From Pseudomonas palleroniana (lineage in GTDB: Bacteria > Pseudomonadota > Gammaproteobacteria > Pseudomonadales > Pseudomonadaceae): DNA of 64,000 nt. Each line of letters begins with the position of its first letter. Within the stretch, counting starts at the first letter, position 1. The notes below the pieces were generated by a model, which did not search any database, was not told the DNA's origin, and saw nothing but the letters and a program-made list of their open reading frames with translations. Below are positions 61,058 through 64,000 of this stretch, piece after piece. The position numbers and the translations under genes are program-made. The stretch is from contig NZ_PYWX01000050.1 of assembly GCF_003031675.1 (NCBI RefSeq), forward strand, positions 62,001-126,000, given 5' to 3'.

Positions 61058-61074
61058 TGCAATCAAGCGGCCAA
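61058..61074 (-). promoter_or_regulatory. sigma-54 promoter of the hutU operon
   Basis: On the reverse strand TTGGCCGC-TTGA-TTGCA has both the -24 GG and -12 GC with the exact ten-base spacing, and the -12 box TTGCA is perfect. Histidine use in P. fluorescens depends on RpoN with CbrB or NtrC, in agreement with this site. Confidence 0.75.
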
Positions 61075-61116
61075 CTTTTTGGAGGTGCACTGCAGGTTTT
61101 TTTTGAAGGCGTGCGC

Positions 61117-61215
61117 AAGCCTTGAAAATCAAGGCTTCGAGACATGGTGAAATTTCTTACGAGGAGGTTTTACAGGCCGGGGTTTTTGTCACGACGGCGT
61201 GGCTTTGCGCCACGC
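61117..61215. promoter_or_regulatory. two perfect palindromes upstream of the hutU promoter (candidate enhancer sites)
   Basis: AAGCCTTGA-aaa-TCAAGGCTT (61117-61137) lies about 70-90 bases, and GCGTGGC-tttgc-GCCACGC (61197-61215) about 150-170 bases, upstream of the predicted hutU start. Distances suit activator sites of sigma-54 promoters. Neither fits the NtrC consensus closely; CbrB is a possible binder. The remaining bases of this 401-base gene-free gap hold only the REP doublet at its far end. Confidence 0.45.
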
Positions 61216-61280
61216 TGGGGCGTTCGGTAACAAACTGGTGCGCGGGTTGGAAACAGATCTTGAGAGCAATGGGAAACAAA

Positions 61281-61369
61281 TGTGGGAGGGGGCTTGCCCC
61301 CGATTGCAGTGGGTCAGCTACAGATAAACTGACTGATCCACCGCTATCGGGAGCAACCCCCCTCCCACA
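61281..61369. repeat. diverged REP doublet, GGGGGCTTGCYCCC family
   Basis: Arms TGTGGGAGGGGGCTTGCCCC (from 61281) and GGGAGCAACCCCCCTCCCAC (to 61369) match the elements at 7491 and 9659 with a few substitutions; the centre (CAGATAAACTGACTGA) is also shared with 9659-9747. It ends four bases before the hutD stop codon. Confidence 0.85.
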
Positions 61370-61372
61370 GTT

Positions 61373-61933
61373 TTAACCGAGTGGCGTCAGTTCGATCAGG
61401 CAGCAGCGGCCTGTTACAGCGATATCCAGCAGGCCGGTGTTACCGTCGATTTGCAGGCAATCGTGATGGCCCAGCGTCTGGTCCAGCACCTTCACCTCAT
61501 CGGCGACGCTGAACACCAACACCGTCTGCGCCGTACTGAAAAAACGTTGCACGCCATCCACCCACTGCAACCTTGCGTGGTAACGCTGTGGCGAATAGAT
61601 CAGGTTGAAATCACGGATCGGCCCCGTAATCAGGCGGCATGACACCTCGCTTTCACCCTTGAACGCGAACGGCTGCAACGGCAACAACCCGCGCTGCTCT
61701 TCACCATCCACCGTCAGCACCATGCCTGCACCTTTGATCACCGTGATCACGCGCTGATAGCCGGCAAAGGTCGAGAAGCCACCGGATTCGCCAATATCGG
61801 CAATCGACAGGCGCCAGCCAAAACCCTCCAGGCCAATGCCTGAGTCGCGGGTGATTTCTTCGGTGCTGCCACCGCCGTTTTTCCACGGCATGCGCACGTA
61901 ATCGGTGGCGCGCCAGACTTTCACTGCACTCAT
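61373..61933 (-). CDS. hutD: HutD-family protein
   Basis: Cupin-like protein of 186 residues (MSAVKVWRATDYVRMPWKNG at the start, then GGGSTEEI, FGWRLSIADIGESGGFSTF). The molecular function is unknown; genetic work in SBW25 proposed a governor role that limits hut activity. Start overlaps hutC stop by four bases (ATGA), so hutC and hutD are co-translated, and it ends just before a REP doublet that separates it from the hutU operon. Confidence 0.92.
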   Translation of the reverse strand: MSAVKVWRATDYVRMPWKNGGGSTEEITRDSGIGLEGFGWRLSIADIGESGGFSTFAGYQRVITVIKGAGMVLTVDGEEQRGLLPLQPFAFKGESEVSCRLITGPIRDFNLIYSPQRYHARLQWVDGVQRFFSTAQTVLVFSVADEVKVLDQTLGHHDCLQIDGNTGLLDIAVTGRCCLIELTPLG

Positions 61934-62679
61934 TTACTGAAACGTCCTTCCAGGCTGTGACGGGAACCAGGATGGATCAACCGCGCCGCCGTTACCGGCT
62001 GACGGCCCGACCAGGTACGCCTGCGAATCAACAGGCACGGCTCGCTCGGTTCGATCTGCAACAACTTGCACTCCTCGGCGTCAGCGAGGATCGCCTCGAC
62101 CACGTGCTCGCCCTCGGTGAGCGGCGCGACCTGGTTCAAATACGCGTAGGGCGTTTGCAGGGTGAAATCCTGTTGCAGGTATTCCGGGGCGACCAGGGCG
62201 TTGACGAAACGGTCTTCGATTTGCACGGGAATATCGTTTTCGAAATGCACGATCAGCGAGTGGAACACCCGCCCGCCTTCGCGCATTTCCAGGGCGACGG
62301 CGCGTTCGGAGCCGGCCGCTTCTTCGCCCAGGTGGATGACCTTGCACGTGTGCCGATGACCACGCGAGGCGATCTCATCGGCAATGTTGTGCACTTCAAA
62401 CAGCGCCGACTGGCTCTTGGGCTCGGCAACGAAAGTGCCGACGCCTTGCATGCGTACCAGCAAACCTTCGGCGGTCAGTTCACGCAGGGCGCGGTTGATG
62501 GTCATGCGGCTGAAGCCCAGCTCGCTGACCAGTTCACTCTCCGACGGCACACGGTAATGCGGCGGCCAGTTGCCGGTGAGGATTTGCTGGCTGATCATCT
62601 GTTTGACGCGGGCATACAAGGGCGCCGGACTTTCGTCCATGTGGGCAGCCAGCGAAGAGTTGGCGGGCGGAGTCGGCAC
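61930..62679 (-). CDS. hutC: GntR-family histidine utilisation repressor
   Basis: Urocanate-responsive repressor of 249 residues of the HutC subfamily. The N-terminal winged helix (YRVPSESELVSELGFSRMTI, then NRALRELTAEGLLVRMQGVG) is followed by a UTRA ligand domain. GTG 62679 has AAGGA six bases upstream and begins MPTPPANSSL; a second possible start is the Met 13 codons later. The frame stays open much further upstream only because it runs antisense through hutF. It should repress the hutU operon, hutF and itself through the TGTA-N2-TACA sites. Confidence 0.93.
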   Translation of the reverse strand: MPTPPANSSLAAHMDESPAPLYARVKQMISQQILTGNWPPHYRVPSESELVSELGFSRMTINRALRELTAEGLLVRMQGVGTFVAEPKSQSALFEVHNIADEIASRGHRHTCKVIHLGEEAAGSERAVALEMREGGRVFHSLIVHFENDIPVQIEDRFVNALVAPEYLQQDFTLQTPYAYLNQVAPLTEGEHVVEAILADAEECKLLQIEPSEPCLLIRRRTWSGRQPVTAARLIHPGSRHSLEGRFSK

Positions 62680-62721
62680 AGGGAATCCTTGCAGGGGGAA
62701 AAGATGCATAGATTGCCGGAG

Positions 62722-62758
62722 TTTACCGAGCAGGCAAACGTCTGTATATGTATATACA
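62722..62758 (+). promoter_or_regulatory. hutF promoter and HutC operator
   Basis: TTTACC (62722-62727) and TATATG (62745-62750), 17 bases apart, form a fair sigma-70 promoter toward hutF. TGTATATACA (62749-62758) is a perfect TGTA-N2-TACA operator beginning at the -10 box, so HutC should block this promoter. A further TGTA at 62743 makes the site AT-rich and nearly repeated. hutC itself may be auto-regulated from the same site. Confidence 0.6.
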
Positions 62759-62787
62759 AATAAACACACGACCGGGGTGCCTTGATC

Positions 62788-64000
62788 ATGTCCGCTTTCT
62801 TTGCCGAACGCGCGCTGCTGCCTAATGGATGGGCCAATGATGTACGTCTTGAAGTCGGCGCCGATGGGCTGCTGACAAAGGTTGAGGTCAATGCCAGTGC
62901 AGACGCTGCCGAACGGCTGAGAGGCCCGATGCTGGCCGGTATGCCGAATCTGCACTCCCATGCGTTTCAGCGCGCGATGGCCGGCTTGGCGGAAGTGGCA
63001 GGCAACCCGAATGACAGTTTCTGGACCTGGCGTGACTTGATGTACCGCATGGTCGGCAAGATCAACCCGGACCAACTGCACGTTATCGCCCGCCAGCTGT
63101 ACATCGAAATGCTCAAGGCCGGTTACACCTCGGTGGCCGAGTTTCATTATGTGCACCATGACGCCAGCGGCCAGCCATACGCCGACCGCACGGAGCTTTC
63201 GCGGCAGATCAGCCAGGCGGCAGCGAGCAGCGGCATCGGCCTGACGTTGCTGCCGGTGCTGTACACCCACGCAGGCTTTGGCGGCCAGGCACCGAATGAC
63301 GGCCAGCGACGCTTTATCAACAGCACCGAAAATTACCTCGACCTGCAGGCGCGGCTCAAACCGATTCTTGCAACGCAACCGGCGCAGGCGCTGGGCCTGT
63401 GCTTTCACTCCCTGCGTGCCGTCACGCCACAGCAGATCAGTGCTGTCCTGGCCGCCAGCGACAAGGACTGCCCGGTTCATATCCATATCGCCGAACAGCA
63501 GAAAGAAGTCGACGACTGCCTGGCCTGGAGCGGCAAGCGCCCACTCCAGTGGCTGTATGACAACGTCGAGGTCGATGAGCGCTGGTGCCTGGTGCACGCC
63601 ACCCATGCGGATGCCGACGAAGTGAAACGCATGGCACAGAGCCGCGCAATTGCCGGTTTGTGCCTGACAACTGAAGCCAACCTGGGTGACGGCATTTTCC
63701 CGGCTGTGGATTTCCTTGCCCAGGGCGGGCGCATGGGCATCGGTTCCGACAGCCATGTCTCGCTGAGCGTGGTGGAAGAGTTGCGTTGGCTGGAATATGG
63801 TCAACGCCTGCGTGACCAGCGGCGTAACCGCTTGTACCGCAGTGATCAGCCGATGGTTGGCCGCACCCTGTTTGATGCGGCATTGGATGGCGGCACCCAG
63901 GCGCTGGGGCAGCCGATTGGTCGCCTGGAAGTGGGCAAGCGTGCGGATTGGATTGTGCTGGACGGCAGTGATCCGTATCTGGCGACTGCGGTAGACGACG
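62788..64000 (+). CDS. hutF: formimidoylglutamate deiminase, C-terminus cut by window edge
   Basis: Amidohydrolase that converts N-formimino-L-glutamate to N-formyl-L-glutamate and ammonia, the step that leads to HutG. ATG 62788 opens MSAFFAERALLPNGWANDV; 404 codons are present of about 450. The metal motif NLHSHAFQRAM lies near residue 55, further ligands in HIHIAEQQKEVD and MGIGSDSHVS. It diverges from hutC. Having HutF plus HutG shows the five-step route rather than direct formiminoglutamase. Confidence 0.95.
   Translation, partial: MSAFFAERALLPNGWANDVRLEVGADGLLTKVEVNASADAAERLRGPMLAGMPNLHSHAFQRAMAGLAEVAGNPNDSFWTWRDLMYRMVGKINPDQLHVIARQLYIEMLKAGYTSVAEFHYVHHDASGQPYADRTELSRQISQAAASSGIGLTLLPVLYTHAGFGGQAPNDGQRRFINSTENYLDLQARLKPILATQPAQALGLCFHSLRAVTPQQISAVLAASDKDCPVHIHIAEQQKEVDDCLAWSGKRPLQWLYDNVEVDERWCLVHATHADADEVKRMAQSRAIAGLCLTTEANLGDGIFPAVDFLAQGGRMGIGSDSHVSLSVVEELRWLEYGQRLRDQRRNRLYRSDQPMVGRTLFDAALDGGTQALGQPIGRLEVGKRADWIVLDGSDPYLATAVDD

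Noticed and set aside
61930..63804. Apparent 624-residue HutC with a long N-terminal extension
   Set aside because: The extension is antisense to hutF; the GTG at 62679 with AAGGA upstream gives the normal 249-residue repressor.

Overview
The window is a 64 kb piece of a Pseudomonas chromosome, most likely from the P. fluorescens group. The gene order maeB, nuclease, rpmE, priA, argS, SPOR protein, hslVU, phaC1ZC2D, phaIF, ubiE-ubiJ-ubiB, hisI-hisE, tatABC, rsmE, chemoreceptor, amino-acid ABC transporter, opgGH, dtd, pip, hut follows the conserved Pseudomonas arrangement (PA5046-PA5106 in PAO1, from memory). GC-rich coding sequence and many REP-type palindromes in the spacers support the same assignment. 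Nearly every base is coding. No rRNA, tRNA, CRISPR array, prophage or insertion sequence is visible.

Left part (1-10405): maeB (cut by the window edge), a secreted nuclease, rpmE, priA, argS, an FtsN-like SPOR protein, the HslVU protease behind a clear heat-shock promoter, and a DUF971 protein. Polyester region (10406-15433 and 24066-25816): a medium-chain-length polyhydroxyalkanoate (PHA) system with two class II synthases around a depolymerase, the TetR regulator PhaD, phasins PhaI and PhaF, and a small PHA-associated protein. The two halves are separated by about 8.6 kb (15451-24000) that encode an orphan LuxR-type response regulator and a chaperone-usher pilus operon (pilin, two chaperones, usher, two tip-adhesin-like proteins and a pilin between them). 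This is the main accessory block of the window.

Middle part (25961-46960): ubiquinone synthesis genes, the hisI-hisE pair, the Tat translocase, rsmE, two tandem chemoreceptors of the helical-bimodular type, an amino-acid ABC transporter with two paralogous binding proteins, osmoregulated glucan synthesis (opgGH), dtd, proline iminopeptidase and an esterase-like hydrolase.

Right part (47034-64000): a quaternary-amine binding protein, then the histidine utilisation locus. hutF (cut by the window edge) diverges from hutC-hutD, and a long leftward operon runs hutU, urocanate-type permease, hutX-hutW-hutV ABC transporter, a histidase paralogue, hutH, histidine permease, hutI, hutG. The enzymes convert histidine to urocanate (HutH), imidazolone propionate (HutU), formiminoglutamate (HutI), formylglutamate (HutF) and glutamate (HutG). 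TGTA-N2-TACA palindromes fitting HutC lie in front of both hutU and hutF, and the hutU promoter has a sigma-54 type -24/-12 element.

The points most worth a second look are the pilus module inside the PHA cluster with its AT-rich, repeat-bearing control region, the histidase paralogue that has lost the Ala-Ser-Gly cofactor triad, the layout of the hutU promoter, and an intrinsic terminator hidden in the first codons of the nuclease gene.
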